A DNA stretch of 44,375 nucleotides from contig NZ_VDUX01000010.1 in assembly GCF_008039565.1 (NCBI RefSeq), forward strand, positions 1-44,375. The letters are read 5' to 3'. Of this stretch, positions 7,403 to 14,518 are shown piece by piece (the stretch's first letter is position 1; every line of letters starts with the position of its first letter). This DNA comes from Aeromicrobium terrae (GTDB lineage Bacteria > Actinomycetota > Actinomycetes > Propionibacteriales > Nocardioidaceae). The notes under the pieces are model-generated. The model worked only from the letters and a program-made list of their open reading frames with translations. It had not been told where the DNA came from and did not search any database. A program made the translations under genes and the position numbers.

Positions 7403-8662
7403 TCAGGAGAGCTGGCGCAGCCGGACCGTCTCGGGAAGCTGCGCCAGCTCGGCGAGCACCTCAGGTGCGACGGCCTCGGCGACGTCGGTGATGACGTAGC
7501 CGTGCTCGCCGCGGGTCGCGAGCGACTGCGCCTCGATGTTGACGCCGTGGTCGCCCATCAGCCCGTTGATCGTGGCGAGGACGCCGGGGGCGTTGAGGTG
7601 CACGTGCGCCAGGCGGTGCCGCGTGGTGTCGGCCGCGAGGTTGATCTCGGGCAGGTTCACGCTGAGCGACGTGCTGCCGAACGCGGTGTACGAGCGCAGC
7701 TTGGACGCGACGAAGCGCCCGATGTCCTGCTGCGCCTCCTCGGTGCTGCCGCCGACGTGCGGGGTGAGGATGACGTTCTTGAGGCCGCGGAGCTCGGACT
7801 CGAACGGGTCGCCCTGACGCTTGGGCTCGACCGGGAAGACGTCGACCGCGGCGCCGGCGATGTGGCCGGACTCGATGTGCGCCCGCAGCGCGGCCGGGTC
7901 GACGGCGATGCCGCGGGAGAGGTTGAGGAACAGCGAGCGCGGCTTCATCAGCGACATCTCCGCGTCGCCGAACAGGCCCGCGTTGCCCGGCCGGCCGTCG
8001 ACGTGCAACGTGACGACGTCGGCCTCGGCGAGCAGCTCCTCGAGCGTGGCGCAGCGGCGCGCGTTGCCGAGGGCGAGCTTGTCGTCGATGTCGTAGAAGA
8101 TCACCTTGAAGCCGAGCGCCTCGGCGAGCACCGACAGCTGGCTGCCGATGTTGCCGTAGCCGACGATGCCGAGCGTGCGGCCGCGCACCTCGTGGCTGCC
8201 GGCGGCCGACTTGTTCCAGATGCCGGCGTGCATGTCGGTGGACTTCTCGTGCAGGCGGCGGGCCAGCGAGATGATCTCCGCGATCGCGAGCTCCACCACC
8301 GAGCGGGTGTTGGAGTACGGCGCGTTGAAGACGGCGACGCCGCGGCGTGACGTGGCCGGCAGGTCGATCTGGTTGGTGCCGATGCAGAAGGCGCCGATGG
8401 CGAGCAGGTCCGGAGCGGCGTCGAGGACCTTCTCGGTGATGTACGTGGTGGACCGGATGCCGAGCAGGTGGACGCCCTGGATCGCCTCGATCAGCTCGTC
8501 CTCGCCGAGCGCGCGGTCGACCTGCTCGACCTGGTAGCCCTTGCCGCGCAGGAACTCGGCGCCGTCGGTGTGGATGTTCTCCAGCAGCAGCACGCGGACG
8601 TCGGCGTCGTCGATCGCCTCGGTGGGGAACGGCGTGGCTGGGGTCATGGTCATCATGGTCAT
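7403..8662 (-). CDS. serA: D-3-phosphoglycerate dehydrogenase
   Basis: First enzyme of serine synthesis, oxidising 3-phosphoglycerate to 3-phosphohydroxypyruvate with NAD. The 419-residue product follows the short Escherichia coli type: FCIGTNQIDL, NAPYSNTRSVVELAI, the Rossmann motif GYGNIGSQ, NLSRG (catalytic Arg), FPVEPK (Glu) and TPHVGGST (His), then a C-terminal ACT domain (APGVLATINGLMGDHGVNIEAQ) that usually binds serine. Mycobacteria use a longer form, so this type is notable. Several in-frame ATGs cluster at the start; the one at 8662 has GGAGG six bases upstream. That site is covered by a hairpin downstream of a probable ZTP riboswitch, tying expression to one-carbon and purine status. 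Confidence 0.95.
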   Translation of the reverse strand: MTMMTMTPATPFPTEAIDDADVRVLLLENIHTDGAEFLRGKGYQVEQVDRALGEDELIEAIQGVHLLGIRSTTYITEKVLDAAPDLLAIGAFCIGTNQIDLPATSRRGVAVFNAPYSNTRSVVELAIAEIISLARRLHEKSTDMHAGIWNKSAAGSHEVRGRTLGIVGYGNIGSQLSVLAEALGFKVIFYDIDDKLALGNARRCATLEELLAEADVVTLHVDGRPGNAGLFGDAEMSLMKPRSLFLNLSRGIAVDPAALRAHIESGHIAGAAVDVFPVEPKRQGDPFESELRGLKNVILTPHVGGSTEEAQQDIGRFVASKLRSYTAFGSTSLSVNLPEINLAADTTRHRLAHVHLNAPGVLATINGLMGDHGVNIEAQSLATRGEHGYVITDVAEAVAPEVLAELAQLPETVRLRQLS

Positions 8663-8773
8663 GGTGGGCCTCCGTGCGGGAATTCTCGGAGGGGCCCAGG
8701 CGAACGGTCCCGTTGATCTCGGTCCGTCGGGGCTTCCCGGTGGTATCCACCTCAACGCCAGTCGCTCCCGACG
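8663..8773 (-). promoter_or_regulatory. ZTP (pfl) riboswitch with translational expression platform in the serA leader
   Basis: Reading the minus strand, stem P1 pairs CGTCGGG (8773-8767) with CCCGACG (8731-8725). Inside it GAGCGACTGGCG is followed by the hairpin GGTGGATACCACC and then GGGAAGC, and the 3' element is CGCCTGGGC (8702-8694). These are the conserved pieces of the pfl/ZTP aptamer in the right order. Downstream, CCTCCG (8692-8687) can pair with CGGAGG (8674-8669), a 6-bp stem that hides the serA Shine-Dalgarno. The likely transcription start, about seven bases after TAGACT, falls at the first base of P1. ZTP riboswitches are known to control folate, purine and serine/glycine genes. 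Confidence 0.82.
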
Positions 8774-8777
8774 TCAC

Positions 8778-8784
8778 TAGTCTA
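8778..8784. promoter_or_regulatory. Shared -10 element for divergent serA and DUF1801 promoters
   Basis: The seven bases TAGTCTA read TAGTCT on the plus strand, eight bases before the DUF1801 ATG, and TAGACT on the minus strand, about seven bases before the serA riboswitch. One heptamer therefore seems to supply both -10 hexamers, so the two polymerases would compete. No convincing -35 was found for either. Confidence 0.55.
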
Positions 8785-8791
8785 CGGACGC

Positions 8792-9184
8792 ATGGGAGAC
8801 CGGCGGGACCCGAGGGTCGACGAGTACCTGGAGAAGCTCCCGGACTGGCAGCAGGAGATCTTCGAGCAGGTGCGGGAGATCCTGCACGAGGCCGACCCGG
8901 AGCTGACGGAGACGATCAAGCGCACCGTCCAGCCCTACTTCGTTCTCGACGGGAACGTCGCGGCCTTCCTCGCCGCCAAGGACCACGTGAACGTCTTCGT
9001 CTACGACGGCGGCATCGTCCCCGACCCGGACGGGCTGATCACCGCCGGGCACGACAACCAGACCGCGCGGACCATCGGCTTCCGCGAGGGCGACGAGATC
9101 CGCCGCGAGCCCTTGCTGGCGTTCTTCCGTCAGCTGATCGCCGACAACCGCGCGGGTGGCTGGCGGAAGCTCAAGCAGCCCTGA
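8792..9184 (+). CDS. DUF1801 (YdhG-like) protein
   Basis: Small cytoplasmic protein of 130 residues with the DUF1801 pattern: an N-terminal helix ending in LPDWQQEIFEQVREILHEADPE, then KRTVQPYFVLDG, a strand (VNVFVYDG) and a C-terminal FFRQLIADNRAGGWRKLKQ. The family folds like a small alpha/beta domain and its biochemical role is unsettled. The ATG has no Shine-Dalgarno sequence and sits just after the shared -10, so the message is leaderless or nearly so. It is divergent from serA. The 3' side is a convergent intergenic stretch with small direct repeats. Confidence 0.82.
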   Translation: MGDRRDPRVDEYLEKLPDWQQEIFEQVREILHEADPELTETIKRTVQPYFVLDGNVAAFLAAKDHVNVFVYDGGIVPDPDGLITAGHDNQTARTIGFREGDEIRREPLLAFFRQLIADNRAGGWRKLKQP

Positions 9185-9190
9185 CCGCCG

Positions 9191-9318
9191 GTGGACGCGG
9201 AGCCACCGACACGCTGACGTCGCCCTGGGGCGGTGTGTAGGCGTCCACCTCGAGGGTCGCAGTGGACGCCAAGTCACCGCTCCAACGGGTCGATGGACGC
9301 TAGGTCACCGTTCAACGG
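9191..9318. repeat. Imperfect direct repeats TGGACGC-n3-GTCACCG in a convergent intergenic region
   Basis: Three related copies: one at 9191-9208 (GTGGACGCGGAGCCACCG), one at 9263-9288 and one at 9294-9318. The last two share TGGACGCYARGTCACCG and then CAACGG. The final copy supplies the stop codon and last codons of the Rid gene. An inverted piece, GGCGTCCACC, lies at 9240-9249. Otherwise the 120 bases between the convergent DUF1801 and Rid genes hold nothing I can name. Confidence 0.5.
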
Positions 9319-9694
9319 AGACCACGGCGTCGAGCTCGACCTCGACCTTCCAGCGCGGGTCGAGCAGGCCGGCGACGACGACCATGGTGCTGGCCGGGCG
9401 GACGTCGCCGAAGGTCTCCCCGTGCACGGCGCCGATCGCGTCGGCGTCGGCGGCATCGATGATGAGCTGGCGGGTGCGGACGACGTCGGCGGGTGTCCCG
9501 CCGAGCTCGGCCAGGGCGTCGAGGGCGATCTCCCAGCAGCGACGCGCCTGGACGGCGGGGTCCGGGTCGACGTGGCCGTCCGGCCAGACCGGAGCAGTGC
9601 CGGAGACGGCGACCGTCTCGCCCACCCGGACGGCCCGGCTGAAGCCGATGGAGTCCTCGAACGGCGAGCCCGAGCGGGCGTGGCGGCGGGTCAT
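9305..9694 (-). CDS. Rid (YjgF/YER057c/UK114) family protein
   Basis: Protein of 129 residues with the Rid fold signature: VAVSGTAPVWPDGHVDPD near the N-terminus, ELGGTPADVVRTRQ in the middle and VRPASTMVVVAGLLDPRWKVEVE at the end. Classical RidA is a trimeric imine/enamine deaminase whose key Arg lies in the C-terminal PxR motif. By alignment in my head this position is Ser (ASTMV), as in several non-deaminase Rid subfamilies, so activity is uncertain. The ATG overlaps the stop of the upstream hotdog gene in ATGA, so translation is coupled. The longer reading frame upstream is a shadow of that gene. Confidence 0.85.
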   Translation of the reverse strand: MTRRHARSGSPFEDSIGFSRAVRVGETVAVSGTAPVWPDGHVDPDPAVQARRCWEIALDALAELGGTPADVVRTRQLIIDAADADAIGAVHGETFGDVRPASTMVVVAGLLDPRWKVEVELDAVVSVER

Positions 9695-10083
9695 CGCGGC
9701 TTGATGTTGGCCAGCCGGACCTGGCCCTGGGCGATCAGCCGGCCGTCCTGGTCGTGGGACTCCACGCGCCACAGCTGCTGCGTGCGGCCGCGCTGGATGG
9801 GCGTGGCGGTGACGTCGATGACGTCGCCGAGCTTGGCCTGACGCAGGAAGTCGCAGATGTTGTTCGTGCCGACGACGACGCTCTCGGGGTCGCGCTCCTG
9901 CAGCCAGATGTAGGCCGCAGAGCTCGCCGTCGACTCGTGCACCGAGCAGTAGACGCCGCCGTGCGGGATGCCGAAGGGCTGCAGGTGCTGCTCGCCGATC
10001 GTGAACCGCGCGACGACCTTGTCGGGGCCGGCCTCGATGTGCTCCACGCCGAGGACTCCGTCGAGCCCGGGTTGCTGTGTCAT
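9691..10083 (-). CDS. PaaI-type hotdog-fold thioesterase
   Basis: Protein of 130 residues of the PaaI/YdiI acyl-CoA thioesterase group. The hotdog-helix motif QPFGIPHGGVYCSVHEST carries the His-Gly-Gly and the probable catalytic Glu, and VVVGTNNICDFLRQAK forms the following strand with the usual Asn. Members hydrolyse small aromatic or menaquinone-pathway acyl-CoAs; the substrate here is unknown. TAGAGT lies exactly six bases before the ATG with no Shine-Dalgarno, so the transcript should be leaderless. It is coupled to the Rid gene by a 4-base overlap and is divergent from the copper operon, only 57 bases away. Confidence 0.88.
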   Translation of the reverse strand: MTQQPGLDGVLGVEHIEAGPDKVVARFTIGEQHLQPFGIPHGGVYCSVHESTASSAAYIWLQERDPESVVVGTNNICDFLRQAKLGDVIDVTATPIQRGRTQQLWRVESHDQDGRLIAQGQVRLANIKPR

Positions 10084-10104
10084 GGGCCGACTCTAGGAGC
10101 GGCC

Positions 10105-10133
10105 TTGAGATTCATACCCCTAGGGGGTACCGT
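10105..10133 (+). promoter_or_regulatory. Copper operon promoter with CsoR operator in the spacer
   Basis: TTGAGA (10105-10110) and TACCGT (10128-10133) are separated by exactly 17 bases and form a good promoter. The spacer is occupied by ATACCCCTAGGGGGTAC (10114-10130), a GC-rich pseudo-palindrome of the type bound by CsoR repressors. Only seven bases separate the -10 from the ATG, so the operon message starts at or next to its first codon. Apo-CsoR bound here would block polymerase, and copper binding would release it. Confidence 0.8.
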
Positions 10134-10140
10134 CCGGGTC

Positions 10141-10656
10141 ATGAGGTTGCTCGCTCCACTCCTGGCTGCGGTGCTGCTCCTGGCCGGGTGCGGGGGCGAC
10201 ACCGACCACAACGAGGCCGACATCGACTTCGCCCAGCAGATGGTCCCGCACCACGAGCAGGCCCTGGCGATGGCCGACCTGGTCGACGACGCCGGGGCGA
10301 GCGCGGAGGTCCGGGACCTGGCGGCACAGGTCGCGAAGAACCAGCGGCCGGAGATCCGCACGCTGAAGGCCTGGCTCGACGACTGGGACCCCCCCGACCC
10401 GCCGGGCCACGGGATGGCCCACATGCGGGAGGACTCGATGATGAGCGACTTCCGCATGAACCAGCTCGCCGCCGCCACCGGAACCGAGTTCGACCGGCTG
10501 TGGCTGAAGTCGATGATCCAGCACCACGAGGGCGCCGTGACCATGGCCGAGCGCGAGATGCGCGACGGCGAGAACTCCGAGGCCATCGACCTCGCCCACG
10601 ACATCACCCGCACACAGGTGCGGGAGATCGACCTGATGAAGGAGCTCCTGCGATGA
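10141..10656 (+). CDS. DUF305 copper-associated lipoprotein
   Basis: Secreted lipoprotein of 171 residues. A short signal peptide ends in the lipobox LLAGC, with Cys17 the lipidated residue. The mature part is a four-helix DUF305 domain containing two HH pairs in matching positions (QQMVPHHEQAL and KSMIQHHEGAV) plus several Met residues (GMAHM, DSMM), consistent with metal binding outside the membrane. It is the first gene of the copper operon, directly behind the CsoR operator, and its stop overlaps the csoR start in ATGA. I infer a role in capturing or sequestering copper at the cell surface; biochemical proof for the family is limited. Confidence 0.92.
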   Translation: MRLLAPLLAAVLLLAGCGGDTDHNEADIDFAQQMVPHHEQALAMADLVDDAGASAEVRDLAAQVAKNQRPEIRTLKAWLDDWDPPDPPGHGMAHMREDSMMSDFRMNQLAAATGTEFDRLWLKSMIQHHEGAVTMAEREMRDGENSEAIDLAHDITRTQVREIDLMKELLR

Positions 10657-10946
10657 GCGATCCCAACCCCGGCTACAGCGACGACAAGGTCGCCGTCCTC
10701 GCCCGGCTCCGACGCATCGAGGGCCAGGTCCGCGGCCTGTCCCGCATGGTCGAGGAGGACACGTACTGCATCGACGTCCTCACCCAGGTCTCCGCGACGA
10801 CCCGGGCGCTCGAGTCCGTCGCCCTGAAGCTGCTCGACGAGCACCTCGCCCACTGCGTCGTCGACGCCGCCCGCACCGGGGGTGACGAGGCCGACGTGAA
10901 GGTGCGCGAGGCCTCCGACGCCATCGCCCGACTCGTCCGATCCTGA
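10653..10946 (+). CDS. csoR: Copper-sensing transcriptional repressor CsoR
   Basis: All-helical repressor of 97 residues in the CsoR/RcnR family. The Cu(I) ligands are visible as Cys39 (DTYCIDVL), His64 and Cys68 (EHLAHC), the same spacing as the Mycobacterium tuberculosis protein. RLRRIEGQVRGLSRMVEED is the family's DNA-contact helix. It represses DNA when free of copper and lets go when Cu(I) binds. It is translationally coupled to the DUF305 gene and is followed by copZ and copA, and its presumed operator is the palindrome at 10114-10130, so the operon is autoregulated. Confidence 0.96.
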   Translation: MSDPNPGYSDDKVAVLARLRRIEGQVRGLSRMVEEDTYCIDVLTQVSATTRALESVALKLLDEHLAHCVVDAARTGGDEADVKVREASDAIARLVRS

Positions 10947-10951
10947 CCTTC

Positions 10952-10982
10952 GTTCCTTGAGCCCTTCGACAGGCTCAGGAAC
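10952..10982. repeat. Palindromic repeat, family B, between csoR and copZ
   Basis: Imperfect hairpin: GTTCCTTGAGCC and GGCTCAGGAAC flank an 8-base loop CTTCGACA. The core CCYTTCGACRRGCTCARGRAC is shared with two copies found inside copA at 12264 and 12714. The element sits five bases after the csoR stop and 19 bases before copZ, so its RNA hairpin could lower or process the downstream part of the operon message. Confidence 0.75.
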
Positions 10983-11001
10983 CACCTTCGAAAGGACCTT
11001 C

Positions 11002-11214
11002 ATGACCACCGAGACCTTTTCCGTCACCGGCATGACCTGCGAGCACTGCGTCCACGCGGTGAGCGAGGAGGTCGGCGCGCTCGACGGCGTCACGTCCGTC
11101 GACGTCGACCTCGTCGCCGGCGGCACGTCCACCGTCACGGTCACGAGCGAGGCCCCGGTCTCGCGCGACTCCGTGGCGGAGGCGGTCGACGAGGCCGGCT
11201 ACGCCCTGACATGA
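11002..11214 (+). CDS. copZ: Copper chaperone, heavy-metal-associated domain
   Basis: Single HMA domain of 70 residues. The metal site is GMTCEHC near residues 10-16 (MxCxxC), followed by the alternating helix and strand pattern ending [10 protein letters not shown]. Such chaperones carry Cu(I) in the cytosol and hand it to the CopA ATPase or to CsoR. The ATG has GAAAGGA upstream. The stop overlaps the copA start in ATGA, so the two proteins should be made in proportion. Confidence 0.93.
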   Translation: MTTETFSVTGMTCEHCVHAVSEEVGALDGVTSVDVDLVAGGTSTVTVTSEAPVSRDSVAEAVDEAGYALT

Positions 11215-13343
11215 CCGCTCCCACGGTGCTGCGGCTCGACGTGCAGGGGATGTCGTGCACGTCGTGCGCCGCGCGCATCGAGAAGAAGCTCAACCGGCTC
11301 GACGGTGTCACCGCCACGGTGAACTACGCGACCGAGAAGGCCACGGTCGAGCTGCCCGCGGGCCTCGACCCGCAGACGATCGTCGACACCGTCGCCAAGA
11401 CCGGCTACTCCGCGACGCTCCCCCACGAGCAGCCCGCGGACGAGCATGGCGGCCTGCACGGCCTCCGCTCGATCCGGCGACGGCTGGTCGTCTCGGCGGT
11501 GCTGACCGTTCCGGTGCTCGTGCTGTCGATGGTGCCGGCGGCCCAGTTCGACTACTGGCAGTGGGTCGTGCTCGCGCTGGCCACGCCGGTCGTGCTGTGG
11601 GGCGCGTACCCGTTCCACTGGTCGGCCGCGCTCAACGCCCGGCACGGCGCCGCCACGATGGACACGCTGATCAGCGTCGGCGTCGGCGCCGCGTACCTGT
11701 GGTCGTTGTGGGCGCTGTTCGTCGGCGACGCCGGGGACCGGATGATGCGGATGGAGTGGACGTGGACGGCCGCCGGGGTGGGCGGCGACGAGATCTACCT
11801 CGAGGTCGCGTCCGCGGTCACCACGTTCATCCTCGCCGGCCACTTCCTGGAGGCGCGCGCGAAGAAGCAGTCGAGCGCCGCGCTCCGCGCCCTGATGGAC
11901 CTGCAGCCGGTGGTCGACGTCGCGCTCGGCGAGGAGTTCACCGTGCGTCCGGGCGAGCGGATCGCCACCGACGGCGTCGTGGTCGAGGGCCGGTCCGGCG
12001 TCGACGAGTCGATGCTCACCGGTGAGTCCCTGCCGGTCGAGAAGGGTCCGGGTTCCGAGGTCACCGGCGCCACCGTGAACCTCGACGGCCGGCTGGTCGT
12101 CCGCGCCACCGCCGTCGGCGCCGACACCCGGCTCGCCCAGCTGGTGCGGCTCGTCGAGGAGGCCCAGGAGGGCAAGGCCGAGGTCCAGCGCCTGGCCGAC
12201 CGCGTCTCCGCGTGGTTCGTGCCGGCCGTCATCGTGCTGGCCGTCCTGACGTTCGTCGGGTGGGTGCTTTCGACCAGCTCCACGACCGAGGCCTTCACCG
12301 CGGCCGTGGCCGTGCTGATCATCGCCTGCCCGTGCGCGCTCGGGCTCGCCACGCCGACCGCCCTGATGGTCGGCACCGGCCGGGGCGCCCAGCTCGGCAT
12401 CCTGATCAAGGGCCCGCAGGTGCTGGAGTCGACGCGGCGCATCGACACCGTCGTGCTCGACAAGACCGGCACCGTCACCACCGGGCAGATGGCCGTCACC
12501 GACGTCACCCCCGCCGACGGGGTCGACGAGGACGACCTGCGGCACGTCGCCGCGACGCTCGAGCACGCGTCGGAGCACCCGGTCGCGCGGGCGATCGCGA
12601 CGCTCACCGAGCCGGGTGCCGTCACCGAGTTCGAGAACGTCGCCGGCCAGGGCGTGCGGGGCGTCGTCGACGGCCGGGTCGTCCGGGCGGGGCGGCCGTC
12701 GTGGGTGGGTCACGTCCTTTCGACGAGCTCAAGGACCGAGGGCGCGGCAAGCATCGGGACCGTCGTCGCGGTGGAGGCGGACGGGCAGCCGCTCGGCACC
12801 ATCACCGTCGCGGACACGGTGAAGGAGAGCTCAGCCGGTGCCGTCCGCGACCTCCGGGCGCTCGGGCTGGAGCCGGTGCTGCTGACCGGCGACCGTCGCG
12901 AGGTCGCCGAGGACGTGGCGCGCGAGGTCGGCATCGGGCGGGTCGAGGCCGAGGTGACGCCGGAGGACAAGCTCCGCACGGTCGAGAAGCTGCGCGACGA
13001 GGGTCGCGTCGTGGCGATGGTCGGCGACGGCGTCAACGATGCGGCGGCGCTCGCCGCGGCCGACCTCGGCATCGCGATGGGCACCGGCGCCGACGTCGCG
13101 ATGGCCGCGTCCGACCTGACGCTCGTGCACGGCGACCTCGCCACCGCCGTCGACGCCGTCCGGCTGTCCCGCGCGACGCTGCGCACCATCCAGGGCAACC
13201 TGTTCTGGGCCTTCGCCTACAACGTCGCCGCCATCCCGCTGGCCGCCCTGGGCTTCCTCAACCCGATGATCGCCGGCCTGACCATGGCGTTCAGCTCGGT
13301 CTTCGTCGTCACCAACAGCCTCCGCCTGCGCCGGTTCCACTGA
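11211..13343 (+). CDS. copA: Cu(I)-exporting P1B-type ATPase
   Basis: Copper-efflux pump of 710 residues. One N-terminal HMA domain (GMSCTSC, Cys16/Cys19), the actuator TGE (270-272), the transmembrane metal site CPC (373-375) in [15 protein letters not shown], the phosphorylated Asp417 in LDKTGT, the nucleotide-domain HP (456-457), the hinge GDGVND (605-610) and a C-terminal MAFSS are all present and in order. Eight membrane segments are expected. Two stretches are unusual: residues 352-360 and 502-510 both read VLSTSS(T/R)TE, and both are encoded by copies of the intergenic palindrome family B. The first lies in the short external loop before the CPC helix and the second in the nucleotide-binding domain. 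All catalytic motifs are intact, so the pump is probably active. Confidence 0.97.
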   Translation: MTAPTVLRLDVQGMSCTSCAARIEKKLNRLDGVTATVNYATEKATVELPAGLDPQTIVDTVAKTGYSATLPHEQPADEHGGLHGLRSIRRRLVVSAVLTVPVLVLSMVPAAQFDYWQWVVLALATPVVLWGAYPFHWSAALNARHGAATMDTLISVGVGAAYLWSLWALFVGDAGDRMMRMEWTWTAAGVGGDEIYLEVASAVTTFILAGHFLEARAKKQSSAALRALMDLQPVVDVALGEEFTVRPGERIATDGVVVEGRSGVDESMLTGESLPVEKGPGSEVTGATVNLDGRLVVRATAVGADTRLAQLVRLVEEAQEGKAEVQRLADRVSAWFVPAVIVLAVLTFVGWVLSTSSTTEAFTAAVAVLIIACPCALGLATPTALMVGTGRGAQLGILIKGPQVLESTRRIDTVVLDKTGTVTTGQMAVTDVTPADGVDEDDLRHVAATLEHASEHPVARAIATLTEPGAVTEFENVAGQGVRGVVDGRVVRAGRPSWVGHVLSTSSRTEGAASIGTVVAVEADGQPLGTITVADTVKESSAGAVRDLRALGLEPVLLTGDRREVAEDVAREVGIGRVEAEVTPEDKLRTVEKLRDEGRVVAMVGDGVNDAAALAAADLGIAMGTGADVAMAASDLTLVHGDLATAVDAVRLSRATLRTIQGNLFWAFAYNVAAIPLAALGFLNPMIAGLTMAFSSVFVVTNSLRLRRFH
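12264..12291 (+). repeat. Family B palindrome copy inside copA (first)
   Basis: The bases GTGCTTTCGACCAGCTCC followed by ACGACCGAGG match the family B core with three substitutions relative to the copy at 12714. It is read in the frame that gives VLSTSSTTE and lies between two membrane helices of CopA. The palindrome is degraded (GTGCTT versus ACGAC), as expected of an older insertion under coding constraint. Confidence 0.65.
12714..12741 (+). repeat. Family B palindrome copy inside copA (second)
   Basis: GTCCTTTCGACGAGCTCAAG followed by GACCGAGG keeps the palindromic ends (GTCCTT with AAGGAC). It is read in the same frame as the first copy and gives VLSTSSRTE in the nucleotide-binding domain, where family members usually have a variable loop. 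Its good preservation suggests a more recent arrival than the 12264 copy. Confidence 0.72.
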
Positions 13344-13349
13344 CGACGT

Positions 13350-13452
13350 GTGATCTCGATACGCCTCACTCGCTGGCGCTCGCTCGGCACTCGATCACCG
13401 AGCATCCGGTGATCGAGTGCCGCCGAGGAACGAGGCGGTGTATCGAGATCAC
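13350..13452. repeat. Family A long palindrome between convergent copA and epimerase-like gene
   Basis: Outer arms GTGATCTCGATACGCCTC and GAGGCGGTGTATCGAGATCAC enclose a second perfect pairing, CGGCACTCGATCACCG with CGGTGATCGAGTGCCG. The whole can fold as one 103-base double hairpin on either strand. It begins six bases after the copA stop, and its far end supplies the TGA stop of the minus-strand neighbour. It could act as a bidirectional terminator. Confidence 0.8.
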
Positions 13453-14420
13453 AGGGCGGCGAGCAGCTCCGCCTCATCGGCCGCGGTGAGGCCGGCGCGG
13501 CGCTCGCGGTCGAGGCCGCGGGCCCGCTCGTCCGCCATGATGTCGGCCAGCGTCTCGGCGAGCGGCCGCCGGGCCAGGCCGGCACCGGCGGCGCGGGACG
13601 TGTCCATCTCGACCATGCCCAGGGCGTCGTCGGGGATCCACAGCGACAGCGACCGCGGGCCCATCCAGGGCTGGACGTCGTGCTCGGCCAGCCAGTCCGC
13701 CGCCGCCGGCCGGGTCGAGCCGTCGTGGCCCGCGGCGCCCGCCGACATCGCGAGCACCTCGGCGAACGGCAGCGGCGTGCCGGCCGTGTTCATCACGCCG
13801 GTCACCCCGCGCAGCGCCGCGTCGACGATGAACGTGGCGAGGTCACGGACGTCGAGCACCTGGACGGGCAGGTCCGGGACGTCCGGCACGAGCGCGGGGC
13901 CGGGGTCCCGCGCGAAGCGAGCGACCCAGTAGCCGAGCCGGTCCGACGGGTCGCCCGGCCCGCCGAGCAGCCCGGCGCGGAGCACCAGGTGGTTCGGCAA
14001 CGCCGTCACGGCCTGCTCGCACGCGACCTTGCCCTCGCCGTAGAGCTCGGGTGTCGCGACGTCGTCGGCCAGCGGCTCGAGCAGGGCGGCGTCCTCCACC
14101 AGCGGGACGGACAGGTCGGCGTAGACGTTGCCGGTGGACACGAACGTCCAGTGACCGGCGAGGTCGCCGAGGGTGAGCACCGCGCTGCGCGCATGGCCGG
14201 GCTGACGGGTGACGTCGACGACGGCGTCCCACCGCTGCTGGGTGAGGTCGTCGTAGGCCAGTGGGTCGTCGCGGTCGCCGCGGACGAACCGCACGCCGGG
14301 TGGGGCGTCGCCCGACTCGCCCCGGGCCAGGCACGTGACGTCGTGCCCGCGCGCCGCGGCCTCGCGCGCCACCTCCCGCCCGAGCCACGCCGTTCCGCCG
14401 AGGACCAGGAAGGACGTCAT
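13449..14420 (-). CDS. NAD-dependent epimerase/dehydratase-like protein (extended SDR)
   Basis: Protein of 323 residues with a Rossmann start, FLVLGGTAWLGREVA, in which the second and third Gly of GxxGxxG are kept. The active-site pattern is FVSTGNVYAD followed by LYGEGKVACE (Ser, Tyr-xxx-Lys). The remainder (GVTGVMNTAGTPLPFAEVL) matches the substrate domain of reductases related to UDP-sugar epimerases or isoflavone reductases. The product is unknown. I start at the ATG of MTSFLVLGG; the longer frame runs into the divergent ABC gene promoter. Its stop codon lies within the family A palindrome, so the repeat inserted right at the gene end or replaced the original stop. Confidence 0.85.
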   Translation of the reverse strand: MTSFLVLGGTAWLGREVAREAAARGHDVTCLARGESGDAPPGVRFVRGDRDDPLAYDDLTQQRWDAVVDVTRQPGHARSAVLTLGDLAGHWTFVSTGNVYADLSVPLVEDAALLEPLADDVATPELYGEGKVACEQAVTALPNHLVLRAGLLGGPGDPSDRLGYWVARFARDPGPALVPDVPDLPVQVLDVRDLATFIVDAALRGVTGVMNTAGTPLPFAEVLAMSAGAAGHDGSTRPAAADWLAEHDVQPWMGPRSLSLWIPDDALGMVEMDTSRAAGAGLARRPLAETLADIMADERARGLDRERRAGLTAADEAELLAAL

Positions 14421-14518
14421 GCCCCCACGCAAGCACCCATCCGAGCGACCCGCCAGGCCCGTTCGCCCACAGCGCACGAACCGGGTGGGGGTGGGTGATG
14501 CCGCATAGCATCGAGGAC

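Noticed and set aside
8663..8791. T-box, SAM or glycine riboswitch in the serA leader
   Set aside because: The conserved T-box sequence and the glycine tandem aptamer are absent, whereas the ZTP elements fit in order.
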